From NCBI GenBank assembly GCA_949825065.1, contig OX463864.1, forward strand, positions 13,033,327 to 13,097,326: a DNA stretch of 64,000 bases. Reading direction: 5' to 3'. This document shows, piece after piece, positions 1 to 10,394 of this stretch. How positions within the stretch are numbered: the first letter of the stretch is position 1; every line of letters starts with the position of its first letter. Both the position numbers and the translations under genes were made by a program. Under the pieces are notes generated by a model, which had not been told where the DNA came from, did no database searches, and saw only the letters and a list, made by a program, of their open reading frames with translations. The DNA comes from Odontocerum albicorne. Taxonomy: Eukaryota; Arthropoda; Insecta; Trichoptera; Odontoceridae.

Positions 1-36
1 ACAGCGTGGGTGTAGGTGGGATCGAACTGAACTGAT

Positions 37-80
37 ATGTCCATCAGACTGTACTGTATACAATGAAAGTTCAATACAAA
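37..80 (+). mobile_element. SINE tail fragment
   Basis: This short piece matches the tail of the tRNA-headed SINE seen complete at 34787-35000: it has the GTACTGTATACAA core followed by a degenerate AGTTCAATACA and an A-run. The preceding 30 bases (GGGATCGAAC) look like the box-B part of a tRNA-like head. Only a fragment remains. Confidence 0.5.
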
Positions 81-514
81 AAAATATTTTCAAAAAGCAT
101 AAAATTTTGGTCACATTATTTACAGCCATCCCACAAGAACTAACGAGGCTGTGAACGACGCTGGGGCCGACTTCTGATCCATTAGCCACAAAATGGATTC
201 TGAAGTATCCAATGCCAGGATAAATGTCCTCCCAACTGGTATAAGCACCACTTGATGAAACACTACACACTTAAATATCCCATATATGATACAACGCGGC
301 CATAAAGGAAGTAAGTTATCCGAAATAATATAATATGAGAAAATAAACGGTGCTATCGTAGAAGAGAAAATGGAATTCTGAAATGTTTTAATGTATTTGA
401 CGGACAAAATTAACAAAAGAGAAGTACCACGATTGAATCGTTTAAGTATTGGTAGCTGTCATCTCTACAGATTGGGTAATTTCGTTCTAAAACCACTTTG
501 AGAGTTTCATTTCC
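81..514. other. No recognisable feature
   Basis: AT-rich unique-looking sequence. The only open frame (minus strand, 98 codons at 120-416) has no recognisable motif and no splice context, so I do not call it a gene. Confidence 0.5.
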
Positions 515-690
515 AGTCTGATTTTACTCTTAAGACTTGGACCACCTTTATGATCTGGTTGGTTAATTTCCATCCGAAGATTTTGGGTTCGATATCCCAA
601 GAAAAGAAAAAAAAAGGCGTCCCAGTCTGATTCTAGTTTATCTGGTAACAATACTTGCACAAGCTAGACGCGTAGACGATAGTATTTCTA
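515..690 (+). mobile_element. Composite SINE fragments
   Basis: A SINE body (CAGTCTGATTTTACT, then CTGGTTGGTTAATTTCC) is followed by a tRNA-like box B (GGGTTCGATATCCC) and a second SINE-body start (GTCCCAGTCTGATT). The second half resembles the sequence at 9600-9700. Two related SINE pieces appear joined; neither is complete. Confidence 0.5.
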
Positions 691-904
691 ACACGTAGAT
701 TCTGCCTACTCCGCAAGGGACACGGCATGATGATATGTAGGTTTTCTCATATTTTGCGAAATATATAGATGCTTAAGAGTGTCTACGCATACACAGTGGT
801 CTACGCATGCATAAATAGCAAGCCATTTTGTTTGAGATCTTACGTACATAAAAAAATGTTAATAAATATTCAGAAGTTAAAGACTGTCTATTTCTAAACG
901 TCCA

Positions 905-985
905 TTTCCCTTTCAGACCTCGTATAACGCTTTTGTTGTATACAACACAGCCTGGAAGGTTTGTTGCCATGTGGTAATTCGTTCT
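905..985 (-). mobile_element. SINE tail fragment
   Basis: Read on the minus strand, this holds the degenerate hairpin GGCAAC region, CCAGGCTGTGTTG, TATACAAC and AAAAGCG, i.e. the tail of the SINE at 34787-35000. Confidence 0.55.
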
Positions 986-1007
986 AACAAACTAACGAAA
1001 CGTTTAA

Positions 1008-1555
1008 GAGGATAGGAAGGGCAGTCAATCCTAGATTCAAAATTTCATCTAGATAGGAAATGAGAAGTCTATTATGGGTTCAAAATTCCCCCGGAATAGG
1101 AAGAGGACACTCTAATAATCGAAATCCCCCAAGGATAGAAAGAGAAGAGTATATCCTGGATTCAACATTCCTTCGGATATGAAGAGGAGTCACTTCTCGA
1201 TTTGAAATTCCCCAAGGATAGGAAAAGGAAAGTCTATCCTGGATTCGAAATTTCTCCGGATAGGAAAATGAGTCACTTTTAGATACGAAATTCCCCAAGG
1301 AAAGGAAGAGGAGTCACTCTTAGATACGAAATTCCCCAAGGATAGGAACAGGAGAGTCTATACTGGAATCGAAATTCCTCCGGAGTAGGAATAGGGGTGG
1401 CCCCTAGATTCGAAGTTCCCCGAGGATATGAAGATGAGAGTTTATCCTAGATTGGAAATTCCTTCGGAATAGGAGTTTATCATGGATTCGAAATATCTCC
1501 AGCATAGAAAGAGGAGTGTTTCATCAATGCAAAATTCCCCGCAGGATAGAGGTGT
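1008..1555. repeat. Degenerate 40-43-bp tandem array, two alternating unit types
   Basis: About 13 diverged units built around GAAATTCCCCAAGGATAGGA. One type carries CCCCAAGG, the other CTCCGGA or CTTCGGA in the same place, and the two often alternate, giving a dimer of about 83-86 bp. Each unit continues with a purine-rich GGAAGAGGA stretch and TCTATCCTGGATTC. No coding capacity is preserved; the open frame across it is incidental. Confidence 0.75.
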
Positions 1556-1999
1556 TGATACGCATTATTGCCATACTTTAAAACGAGCTTCTAAAAATAA
1601 TGTCTTTAATTAGAAATTCCTCCATTTTATTACAAATGGAAACCGTCCCGACACTTTATAGTACATTTGGGTTCAGCCCAAGTCTGCGGTCTGTTTCCCA
1701 ATACTGATGACAACATCCCAGCGGCCGGCAGCGTGACTCATGAAGAGCGAACGGAGGAGAAGGCCCAAAACGGCCAGAGTCGTGATAGTCACATTAGCAT
1801 CTGCACACAGACACTCCGAGTGGATGGATGCATTCAACCCATGCAACAATGGATTACTCAATGCTAAACTTGCAGACGGTGTTAAAAATAAACCAAGTTT
1901 CTAAGTGTCTAGTTTCGAAATTGACTGAAAATATACTCGATGTTTACTTTTTGGTCGCATGCAGTTATTATTAAAATTAAACATCATCACGCTGTATCT
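1556..1999. other. No recognisable feature
   Basis: A somewhat GC-richer patch at 1660-1870 is open on both strands for about 60 codons, but no domain, splice site or repeat partner is visible. Confidence 0.4.
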
Positions 2000-2092
2000 A
2001 TTGCGGGGTAGGTAGAGATAACGGATCTCCAAACTCTTCTATACAACTACACAACTTTCATCGTTCGCATCCTCTACATTATATTTTTTTCC

Positions 2093-2303
2093 GACCTCCG
2101 TGGCCTAGTTGGTATGACGCTTGTTTCCCAGCCCGGAGGTTACCGGTTCGGTTCTCGCTGGAATCCAGATTTTTTAAAAAGGGTCCCAGTCTGGTTTTCA
2201 CTTAAAGCCTCTTTCACATAATTCTGGTTGATTGGAAGATATTGCCACATTGCAATGAGCCCGCCAGGTTGTACCGTATACAACTAAAGTGTAATACAAT
2301 ACA
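2093..2303 (+). mobile_element. tRNA-headed SINE (SINE-A), near full length
   Basis: The head CCTCCGTGGCCTAGTTGGTA resembles a pol III box A and GGTTCGGTTCTCGCTGG a box B, so it is tRNA-like, though not a foldable tRNA gene. The body includes CCCAGTCTGGTTTTCACTT. The tail GGTTGATTGGAAGATATTGC, then AGCCCGCCAGGTTGTACC, ends in AAAGTGTAATACAATACAAT. Same family as 34787-35000 (+) and 40110-40311 (-). It lies inside LINE-B sequence. Confidence 0.8.
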
Positions 2304-2372
2304 ATATCACTTGAGCGCCCTTGAGGAGTTTGCTCTCAAAACGGCGCTATATAAACTGTCCATTTATTATGT
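2304..2372 (-). repeat. Small dispersed repeat
   Basis: On the minus strand it reads ...ATAGCGCCGTTTTGAGAGC then AAACTCCTCAAGGGCGCTC. Related copies lie at 28848-28905 and 47050-47110 (plus strand), with a partial one at 24095-24140. Nature unknown; it adjoins the SINE tail here. Confidence 0.55.
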
Positions 2373-2640
2373 TTTCCTCGGTCTATATAATACATCTTAC
2401 ACGCACTTTTGACTTGCATACTCGCTTAATGACTTTTTCGTCGTGTATTCTCTTCACATGTCCAAACCATCTTAAAGCTTCTTTCTTTATCTTGTTTAAA
2501 AAAATAATTTTATCCATGTACTCGTAGTAATTTATGTTGTCTTCGCTCTATCTTATTTCATACGTTGACACTCCATACATTTTTCTCAGTGTACGCATCT
2601 TCACAGCATTAATCTTACTTTTATCCTTTTCCGCCGAATC

Positions 2641-3067
2641 CAAGTGTCATTATCATACATCAAGATGAGTACAAACACACTATTATGTATTGTCATTTTC
2701 ACAGCATTACTCTTACTTTTATCATTTTCTGCCGAATCCAAGTGTCACTTTCATACATCAAGGTATCCACATATTATGTATTGTCATTTTCACAGCATTA
2801 ATCTTACTTTTATCCTTTTCTGCCGAATCCAAGTGTCACTTTCATACATCAAAATGTCATCCAATACACTATTATGTACTGTCATTTTCACAGCATTACT
2901 CTTACTTTTATTCTTTTCTGCCGAATCTAAGTGTCACTACCATATATCAAAATGTCCACCAACACACTATTATGTATTGTCATTTTTACAGCATTACTCT
3001 TACTTTTATCATTTTCTGCCGAATCTAAGTGCCACTATCATACATCAAAATGTTCACCAACACACTA
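2641..3067 (-). repeat. 98-bp tandem array derived from LINE-B, left part
   Basis: Units start at about 2691, 2782, 2880 and 2978 (91-98 bp apart). On the minus strand a unit reads ATTTTGATGTATGATAGTGA, CACTTGGATTCGGC, AGTAAGAGTAATGCTGTGAA. The single-copy equivalent is plain LINE-B coding sequence at 41720-41815 (+), so the array grew by tandem duplication of a LINE segment. Open plus-strand frames across it are by-products of the repetition. A truncated mariner splits the array at 3070-3891. Confidence 0.8.
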
Positions 3068-3069
3068 TA

Positions 3070-3891
3070 CTAGGTTAGTCAAAAAGTTTTGAAAGCGGAA
3101 ATGAAAATACATTTTTTTGGGGAGAGATCACTTTTATTGCTCAGTATAGTCTCCCATAAGATCAATACACTTGGTCCAACGATCTTCCAACTTTGTTGTC
3201 CCATCACGGAAGTGACTTTCTGGAAGGCCTGCAAAATACTCCTCTACGACGGCTATAACCTCTTCGTTTGATGAAAAATGCTTTCCACGAAGGAATTTTT
3301 TGAGGTGTGAGAACAGCCAGAAGTCAGAGGGAGCTAAATCTGGCGAATAGGGTGGATACTGCAACAATTCGTACCCCAATTCACTGATTTTCGCGATGGT
3401 TTTTTGAGCTATGTGAGCAGGTGCATTGTCTTGATGAAAAATGTTTTTTTTCTTCTGCAAACCGGGTCTTTTTTCACAAAATTTTTCATCCAACTGGTCC
3501 AAAAGGTCACAATAATAATCAAAGTTGATTGTCTTACCAGTTTGGAGATAATCTATCAATAAAATTCCTTTTGCATCCCAAAAAACTGACGCTAACACCT
3601 TCTTGGCCGATTTCTGGACACGAACTCGCTTCGGAGCCAAAGTGCCTGGTTCACACCACTCCTTAGCCTCTTGTTTTGATTCAGGATCATGGTGGTAGAC
3701 CCAAGTCTCATCCATAGTGATGAATCGACGCAGAAAATCCTTTTTATCCTTTCGAAATTGCTCCAAATGTTGCTCAGAAAGTCGCATTCGAACGTGTTTT
3801 TGTTGCATTGTTAGCAAATGCGACACCCATTGTGCACACAGTTTTTTGAAACCCAAAACTTCAGCCAAAATATACCATGTTGTTCCATGTG
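3070..3891 (-). mobile_element. 5'-truncated mariner inside the 98-bp array
   Basis: The 3' terminus is intact at 3070 (CTAGGTTAGTCAAAAAGTTT, preceded by TA). At the other end the transposase reading stops abruptly at about 3891, where array sequence (TTTTCTGCCGAATC) resumes. The 5' inverted repeat and about 45 bp of the array unit are missing, so a deletion removed the 5' end after insertion. Confidence 0.8.
3134..3891 (-). pseudogene. mariner transposase, N-terminally truncated
   Basis: The DD34D catalytic half of a mariner transposase, about 250 residues against the usual 340-350. Motifs in order: T-M-D-E-T-W (first Asp), a V-L-A-S-V-F-W-D strand, F-H-Q-D-N-A-P-A-H (second Asp), then Y-S-P-D-L-A-P-S-D (third Asp), and the family-typical end R-W-x-K-C-I-D. 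All three acidic residues are present and the catalytic half is uninterrupted to its stop. The helix-turn-helix DNA-binding half is gone, so it cannot bind the terminal repeats. The first Met in frame (3868) is internal; in-frame sequence continues to the break at 3891. Confidence 0.9.
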
Positions 3892-4170
3892 AGATGTTTT
3901 CTGCCGAATCTAAGTGTCACTATCACACATCAAAATGTTCACCAACACACTATATCCTGTCATTTTCACAGCATTACTCTTACTTTTATTATTTTCTGCC
4001 GAATCTAAGTGTCACTATCACACATCAAAATGTTCACCAACACACTATTAGGTATTGTCATTTTCACAGCATTAATCTAACTTATAATTTTCTGCCGAAT
4101 CCAAGTATCACTATCATACATCAAGATGGGCACCAAAACACTACTACGTATTGTCATTTTTGCTACTATT
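3892..4170 (-). repeat. 98-bp array, right part
   Basis: The LINE-B-derived array resumes with TTTTCTGCCGAATCTAAGTG and continues for about three more diverged units, ending near CACTACTACGTATTGTC. Same unit as 2641-3067. Confidence 0.75.
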
Positions 4171-4620
4171 AACACTATACATTAATTATTTCAATGCCCC
4201 TTTCAACTCTCCCGTCACATGTTAACATACTGCCCAACGTTGGCCCTATACTACGAGTATAAATATCTCAAGAGCATTCATTTTACTTTTATCCTTATTT
4301 GTCCAAGTTTCACATCCATACGTCAATGTGTCATGTAAGCTACTTTTGATAAAGCACGGTTATTCTACATTACATTAAATACTCCATTTATATTTCTCCC
4401 TGTCACTAAGCTTCTTTCAATGTTCCTTTCATCTCGCCCTTCACACGTTAACATACTACCCTTTACTATAAATATCTCCACATTTAATTTTACTTTTATT
4501 CTTCTTCGTCCAAGTTACCCTTCCATACGCCAAGACGTCATTTTTACTACTTTTGATATAGAGTAAATAGGGCAATTCATCTCCGTTCACCTTATACACT
4601 GCTCTTATTTTTCACACGTG
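4171..4620 (-). mobile_element. Decayed LINE-B fragments
   Basis: Two degenerate blocks (about 4255-4350 and 4475-4600) contain minus-strand relatives of the same coding block (CTTGGACxAAxAAxGATAAA then AGTAAAATxAATG). Heavily mutated, with stops. Confidence 0.5.
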
Positions 4621-4889
4621 TGATAGGTTTTGATATTATCAAGAATAATGGAATTACCAGATCGTAAAAGAATTCTAAAAATATATTTTGCGAACCATTC
4701 AACAAATAAAGGAATTTTCCAACCCAAGATAATAGGACGATGATCCTATGCTTAAAGAAACCTCAACGAAAATTTTCGAAACGTAGTATATTTTAAGATC
4801 TCTAATTCGATTTGTGCAAATTTAATACACATATGTAACGACTATGGTTAAATTTAACTGAGTTGAATATAAATCTCTTACACATTTAG

Positions 4890-4975
4890 TGGTGGCGCTG
4901 TTATGAGATCTTTATACAATTCACTGGTTCGCAGTAGATTAGAGTGCGGCTCAACCATATAGAACCTGAGAGAAA
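4890..4975 (+). pseudogene. LINE-C RT C-terminal fragment, 5' side
   Basis: Translates to A-L-M-R-S-L-Y-N-S-L-V-R-S-R-L-E-C-G-S, the post-RT motif of CR1/jockey-type LINEs (Y-x-S-L-V-R-S-x-L-E-Y). The continuation V-Q-K-R-F-L-R-H-L appears at 5410-5460, beyond an inserted LINE-A 3' end. Confidence 0.65.
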
Positions 4976-4989
4976 TCCAGAATTCACTG

Positions 4990-5407
4990 ATAGTCCTTAC
5001 CTATCCATGCAGTGAGACTCTAGAATCAGTTACAAACCAATATAAGACTCGCTCCGTCCTTGGCATGCTTTAAGAAGTGACTGAAAAAACTCTTAATTTA
5101 TATAGTCAGTAAAATAATGTGTTTCATTCCTGATTTTTCCTTTCCTCTCCACCATCCCTTCCTTTCCTTTTGATTGATGATATCTCACTTTATATTTAAA
5201 AATAATGTTCAGGTGATTATCCGTCTTTGCGGGGTTTATGGACATATATGTTTATGGATTTCGTGGGGATGGATAGTCATTTGAATGATTTATGCGATTA
5301 TGTAACTTACTTCATTTACTTTTGTCTGGTTGGATGGAAGAGATTGCCGCCTGGTAAGATAAGACCGCCAGATTGTATTTGCAATAAAAGTGTTAAATAA
5401 ATAAATA
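4990..5407 (+). mobile_element. LINE-A 3' end, inserted in LINE-C
   Basis: Closely matches 49700-50110: it begins in the last part of the LINE-A ORF (CCATGCAGTGAGACTCTAGA), continues through a T/C-rich 3' UTR, and ends with the hairpin tail GATTGCCGCCTGG, CCGCCAGATTGTATT, AATAAAAGTGTTAAATAAAT. 5'-truncated retrotransposition is the likely origin. Confidence 0.75.
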
Positions 5408-5560
5408 GTTGAACAAGTCCAAAAGAGATTTCTGCGACATCTTATTACAAAGAGTATGGATTTTACCCATGACGCGATACATTTTTAATGGGTATGCATG
5501 GACATTACTCCTTAAGCATTAGACGAAATCTAGGCACCTATTTATATAGTATACTCGTAT
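5408..5560 (+). pseudogene. LINE-C fragment, 3' side
   Basis: Starts with the frame V-E-Q-V-Q-K-R-F-L-R-H-L, typical after the post-RT domain of CR1/jockey-type elements. The following part (TATGGATTTTACCCATG, AATGGGTATGCATGG) recurs inverted at 8335-8440. Confidence 0.6.
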
Positions 5561-5774
5561 ATACAAATTGGTAACAGGAAAATAGCAAAAACGTTATTGA
5601 TTGACCAACTTTTGTTTAATGCAGGACTGGCCAACCCACGGCCCGTGGGCTACGCGCGTCCCTCATGTGCGGCCCGCGGTCATATATTACGTTTTTTTTC
5701 CTTTTATTACCACATAAATATATTTACGAATTAATAACTTAGAATTCTCAGTCATTATTTACTATACAAATATA

Positions 5775-6693
5775 TTAGGTGTACCGGAAAAGAATGTCGT
5801 TTTTTTGTTATCGCTTTTAAGTGGTCAGTTGTGCTTCGGCAGTCGAACTTTTACAACGTGTTCTGTGTTGTTTCTCTGACTACGTATACCTGGAGTGTAC
5901 TAGGACTTTTAAAAAAAATTTACAACCCTATATACAATGGAGAGCTTTGTACCGAATGAGGAATTTATTCGAAATATTATGCTTTACCATTTCATGAAGA
6001 AAGAAAGTGCAACACGTGCTACAAAAAATATTTGTGATTTACTGGGAGATATTTTGAATGTTCGTAAATGCCAGAGGTGGTTTAAACAATTTAAATCCGG
6101 CAATTTTGATCTAAAAAATAACCCTGGAAGTGGTCGACCTGTTAAAGTGGATAGCGGTGTTTTAACTGAGCTGATTCAGCAAAATCCAACTTCAACGATT
6201 CAAGAACTCGCGGAGCAACTCGGATGTTCATGGTCAAGCGTGCAAGAGCATATCAAAAAAAATCGGCAAGACATGGAAACAAGGAAAATGGATACCTAAT
6301 ACCTCAAAACCGCACACCTCAAAAACCGCACTACCGCATACCTCAAAAATTACGAAAGAAAAAATGAAAGCCCTAGGTTGGACAACTGTACCATTTCACC
6401 CACCATATTCACCGGATCTTGCTCCATCGGATTACCATTTGTTCCGGTCAATGCAACACTTTTTAAACGGAAAAGAATACAAAAATTATGAAGATGTCAC
6501 AAAAGGCATATCTGAGTATTTTGCATCGAAACCAGCTGAATTTTACGAACGTGGTATTAAAAAATTGACTGAGAGGTGGAAGGTTATATCAAACGATGGC
6601 AATTATATTTTGAACTAAGTTTTAATAAATAAATACATTGAATGCACCAAATTGTTTTATTAAAAAAACGACATTCTTTTCCGGTACACCTAA
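5775..6693 (+). mobile_element. Internally deleted mariner with perfect ends
   Basis: Inverted repeats of over 30 bp (TTAGGTGTACCGGAAAAGAA...) are perfect at both ends and flanked by TA (5773-5774, 6694-6695). The element is 919 bp against about 1.3 kb for a complete mariner; the central coding portion is lost near 6290-6360, where short CACACCTCAAAA-like repeats mark the junction. It lies inside the hAT-like element at 5622-7049. Confidence 0.9.
5937..6618 (+). pseudogene. mariner transposase remnants (two fragments)
   Basis: 5937-6299 encodes the N-terminal half, about 115 residues with the HTH signature W-F-K-Q-F-K-S-G-N-F-D-L and G-S-G-R-P. 6364-6618 encodes the C-terminal end with P-P-Y-S-P-D-L-A-P-S-D (third catalytic Asp) and the stop. 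The first two catalytic aspartates lie in the deleted part, so no active enzyme can be made. Confidence 0.9.
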
Positions 6694-7059
6694 TATTTTG
6701 TTGTTAGTTCAATACATGTTTTCTCTTCATAGTTATAGTATAGTATCATTTTTTATATTTATCGTTAGTTATAGTTAGTTATAGTATCGTTTTTTATCGT
6801 TATTATATTATCGTTAGTTATAGTATCGTTTTTTTTTCAGATTTACACTGATTGAACATTTTTTGTGTACACCTACATCCAAGCCAATCACTGCACCACA
6901 AAAAATAATAAGTATGAATTTCGTTATAAAACGAGATATCGAAAAAAATATTGGAACAAATATTGCAATTATTCTTATATATGTGCGGCCCTTGGAAAAT
7001 TTTAGGTCGTCAATGCGACCCGTGGGGCAATTTGGGTTTGTCAGACCTGGTTCAATGTA

Positions 7060-7511
7060 TCGGACAATGATTTACGCCACCGTGAATTAAGATTGTTTTC
7101 GGTGCCGTACTCACGAACTGAGCTATTAAGAGCATCGCCACTAGCACACGGAATGACCTTGTTGAATGAATTTTTTATATAAATATTCCATATCTCGTTG
7201 GATAAATCGAGAATTTAAATCCTTAATAAACTTTGTAGTATAACTGAGTCACCACCCTCACATGGAAGCATGAGTGACATTGTTCCTGTTGTCATTATGT
7301 TATATTTAGACTTTTAATCATTATTTTTTCTTGTTATTTGGCGTTAATTTGGTTAAACCTGTATCAGTTGTAAAATAAATTATAACTTGGCACATTAATT
7401 CAAAATATTTCTTCATAATTCACGGAGGCGTAAATAATTGTCAGGGATGTTGAACAAAAAGTTTGTCAATTAACAAGGAGTACGTTATTTTTCCTGTTAA
7501 TATTTATTTTA
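7060..7511. other. No recognisable feature
   Basis: AT-rich unique sequence between two transposons. No domain, repeat partner or RNA signature seen. Confidence 0.5.
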
Positions 7512-7513
7512 TA

Positions 7514-8333
<820 letters not shown>

Positions 8334-8334
8334 A

Positions 8335-8440
8335 ACAGATGCGTAGATCTCTTCTAAAGCTTAAGGGGTAGTGGCCAAGCATACCCATTAAAAAAGTGTG
8401 GGATAAGACATGTGTAAAATCCATATTACCTGAAATGAAG
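8335..8440 (-). mobile_element. LINE-C fragment
   Basis: The inverted counterpart of 5460-5560: AAATCCATATTACC, CATACCCATTAAAAAAG and CTTAAGGGGTAGTG match its reverse complement. Too short to place in the element. Confidence 0.6.
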
Positions 8441-8754
8441 GTGTGTCAAAGAAACTAATATCGGTCAACAGAGTTCATTACATCTCTGGCAGCATTCACC
8501 TGGTTGTTTGACGTCACACTTATTCTATTTTAAACCCTGGTCAAGTGCCACAACTCACATTTTTAAAATAGCCCCTACACATGCAAAAATCTGTGTGATT
8601 CAATCAAAAGAAAAACTCATTATTAGAGTCGTTTACGATGCAGATGACATTGAGTGCATTCCGTTGCATTACCAAAAATGCGTGGGCAAAATAATTCTAA
8701 CACTGTTGTACAATTGTAACTGTTTTTTTTTTGACAATTTCAAAATAAACGAAA
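8441..8754. other. No recognisable feature
   Basis: Open on the plus strand for 84 codons (8508-8762), with no recognisable domain and a poly-T-encoded Phe run. No support for a gene. Confidence 0.45.
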
Positions 8755-8907
8755 ACCGGTAATTTTATCCGGCCAACCGGTTACTTTATTCGATCAACCG
8801 GTAATTTTATTCAGTCAACCGGTTATTTTATTCGGTGGACCGGTTATTTTATTCGGTTGAACGGTTATTTTATTCCGTTAACCGGTGTTTTTATTCGGAT
8901 AACTGTG
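8755..8907. repeat. Exact 21-bp phased repeat with ACCGGT core
   Basis: ACCGGT (one copy AACGGT) recurs at 8755, 8776, 8797, 8818, 8839, 8860 and 8881, exactly 21 bp apart, with spacers like TATTTTATTCGGTCA. An eighth degenerate copy is at about 8902. ACCGGT is self-complementary. Stray related words (CGAAAACCGGTTAGTCGAAT) recur at 9367-9405. Confidence 0.9.
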
Positions 8908-8909
8908 GA

Positions 8910-9520
8910 TAAATTATACGAAAAATTAATTTTATCTAACCACATTATTTTTTCTATATTTTTGGTGTAGCGTATTATTTATGGTCATCTTGACGCCGAC
9001 GGTCGGTTAAACATAATCAAGTTTTGTTATCCTAAACAATAATCATTAATACATTATTTATATTGTAATCATTCAGAATATAGGCATTTTAAAACTGTTA
9101 ATATTATACATTGGCAGTGTTTGCCAACATTTTTTGATCCAACTATAAATTTTATTGCCTTGAACAAGTGTTTGAAGTGTCAAGGTACCCTTGACGCCTC
9201 AACTATTAATCAAAGCAATGTCAACCTGCAGAACGACGATCATATTATATAGTACTAGAAAAAAGGTGGGGAATTCCGTCAGTTTTCTTGTTTGCAAAGT
9301 TTAATTTTTTTATTTTTGTATATATATATAATATTTCTGCATAACCGTTTTCTTTGGTGTAAAAATAACCGAAAACCGGTTAGTCGAATAAGACGGTTAA
9401 TTGGAAGTCCTGTTTGTAATGTTAACCTTTGTGAAAAATACTCCAATAAAATGGTTCCCATTCGCAAAAATTGGGTGAAAATTGTCTAATTTATTTTGAA
9501 ACGATTTATATGTTGAAGAT
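8910..9520. other. No clear feature, stray ACCGGTT words
   Basis: AT-rich. Contains GACGCCGACGGTCGG and the ACCGGTT-like words at 9367-9405 that echo the 21-bp repeat. No gene seen. Confidence 0.4.
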
Positions 9521-9521
9521 C

Positions 9522-9700
9522 TCCGTGACTAAGTTGGTAAGACGTATGATTGGAAGGCAAACGTCTTACTAACTAGGTCACGGAAAGCGACCCTAAAACC
9601 CGGGGGATTCAGGCTCGATGGTGTACACGAAAAATTGGTCCCAGTCTAGTAAGAGTGCCTCAGGTAAAAATACTCACACGCGCCAGTGTTGTTGTCGCTT
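9522..9700 (+). mobile_element. SINE-like piece with inverted duplication of its head
   Basis: The tRNA-like head TCCGTGACTAAGTTGGTAAG (9522) is followed after a 15-nt loop by its own near-complement (9561-9584), a 24-bp stem with a few mismatches. A body GGTCCCAGTCTAGTAAGAG then a TCACACGCGCC-like segment follows, related to 640-690. Confidence 0.55.
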
Positions 9701-9746
9701 CACGTGCGATATGTTGTCAATACATGCGATTACGAAGAACGAGTTT

Positions 9747-10281
9747 TGTGCCTACTTCAGTGGTTCTAAACTCGAAAAAGCTCGATTAATGGGGCCGAAG
9801 ATAATGTTGTCTCTTGATCACGTTTTTCGACACATTTTAATCACTAACTCATAAGTTGAAGAAGTGTACCACACGAATGAATTAATGAAATCGTTTTGAA
9901 TTGCATTATTTATTTTTGCGTTTCGGCAATTTCTTTCAACCACCGGAAAAATGCATGATTGTGTTTAAAAATACAGATTTTGAGACTTTTGCTTGCTTAT
10001 AGAATAACCGGCTCCGATACAGGACATTGAAACCGAAACATCTGAGTGAAGGACAAGGGTTTCCACTACTAGGCCACGAAGGTTTTGTCTATGCTGAGAA
10101 AATTCTTTCAACATTTATAACCTCAGGAATAATAAATTGCTTATTTTATTCAATCTCATGGTACCCTCCAACTTATCTGATTTTTTTATGCGGACATGTT
10201 GAATATCTTGGCCGGGAGACAACACTGCCTTTGCTCGCATAAATCGTGCCTTCGGGTTAAGAACCACTGGAGTAGGCACGT
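9747..10281. mobile_element. Foldback, hAT-like element
   Basis: Arms 9747-9822 and 10205-10281 are inverted copies of about 75 bp, including the hAT-style word CAGTGGTTCTAAAC / CAGTGGTTCTTAACC and TGTTGTCTC. The complementarity extends past the CAG tips (GTGCCTACTT / GTGCCTACTC), so I cannot identify a duplicated target. A lone related arm is at 24590-24665. Confidence 0.6.
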
Positions 10282-10394
10282 CATTCGCGGAGTAGGTATT
10301 ATAATTTGGAGAGTGCAGTTACAAACCGAACTCTTAAACCAAACTAGAACCCCTTTTTTAATTTCTCATGTTTGATTCTTAGCCGATTTATTTA

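Larger units (their letters stand above)
2000..2640 (-). mobile_element. LINE-B C-terminal fragment, interrupted by a SINE
   Basis: LINE-B is a recurrent non-LTR retrotransposon family of this window, recognised by its C-terminal coding stretch (R-W-F-G-H-V-E-R, then G-R-P-R-K, then a conserved tail just before CTACCCCG). Here 2000-2092 matches the tail and 2373-2640 matches the part around CTTCACATGTCCAAACCATC and the upstream coding block. A SINE (2093-2303) and a small dispersed repeat (2304-2372) sit between. The family name is local; the reading frame is destroyed. Confidence 0.65.
5622..7049. mobile_element. Non-autonomous hAT-like element with nested mariner
   Basis: Terminal inverted repeats CAGGACTGGCCAACC (left) and, on the opposite strand, CAGGTCTGACAAACC (right). 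Flanking 8-bp duplications GTTTAATG (5614-5621) and GTTCAATG (7050-7057) differ at one base, as expected for hAT. Without the mariner at 5775-6693 the element is about 0.5 kb, with subterminal GCGGCCCG/TGCGGCCC sequence and no transposase. The family assignment rests on the CAG tips and the 8-bp duplication. Confidence 0.8.

Noticed and set aside
2644..3078. 144-codon plus-strand frame rich in Ser/His/Tyr
   Set aside because: It runs antisense through the 98-bp LINE-B-derived array; no coding signature.
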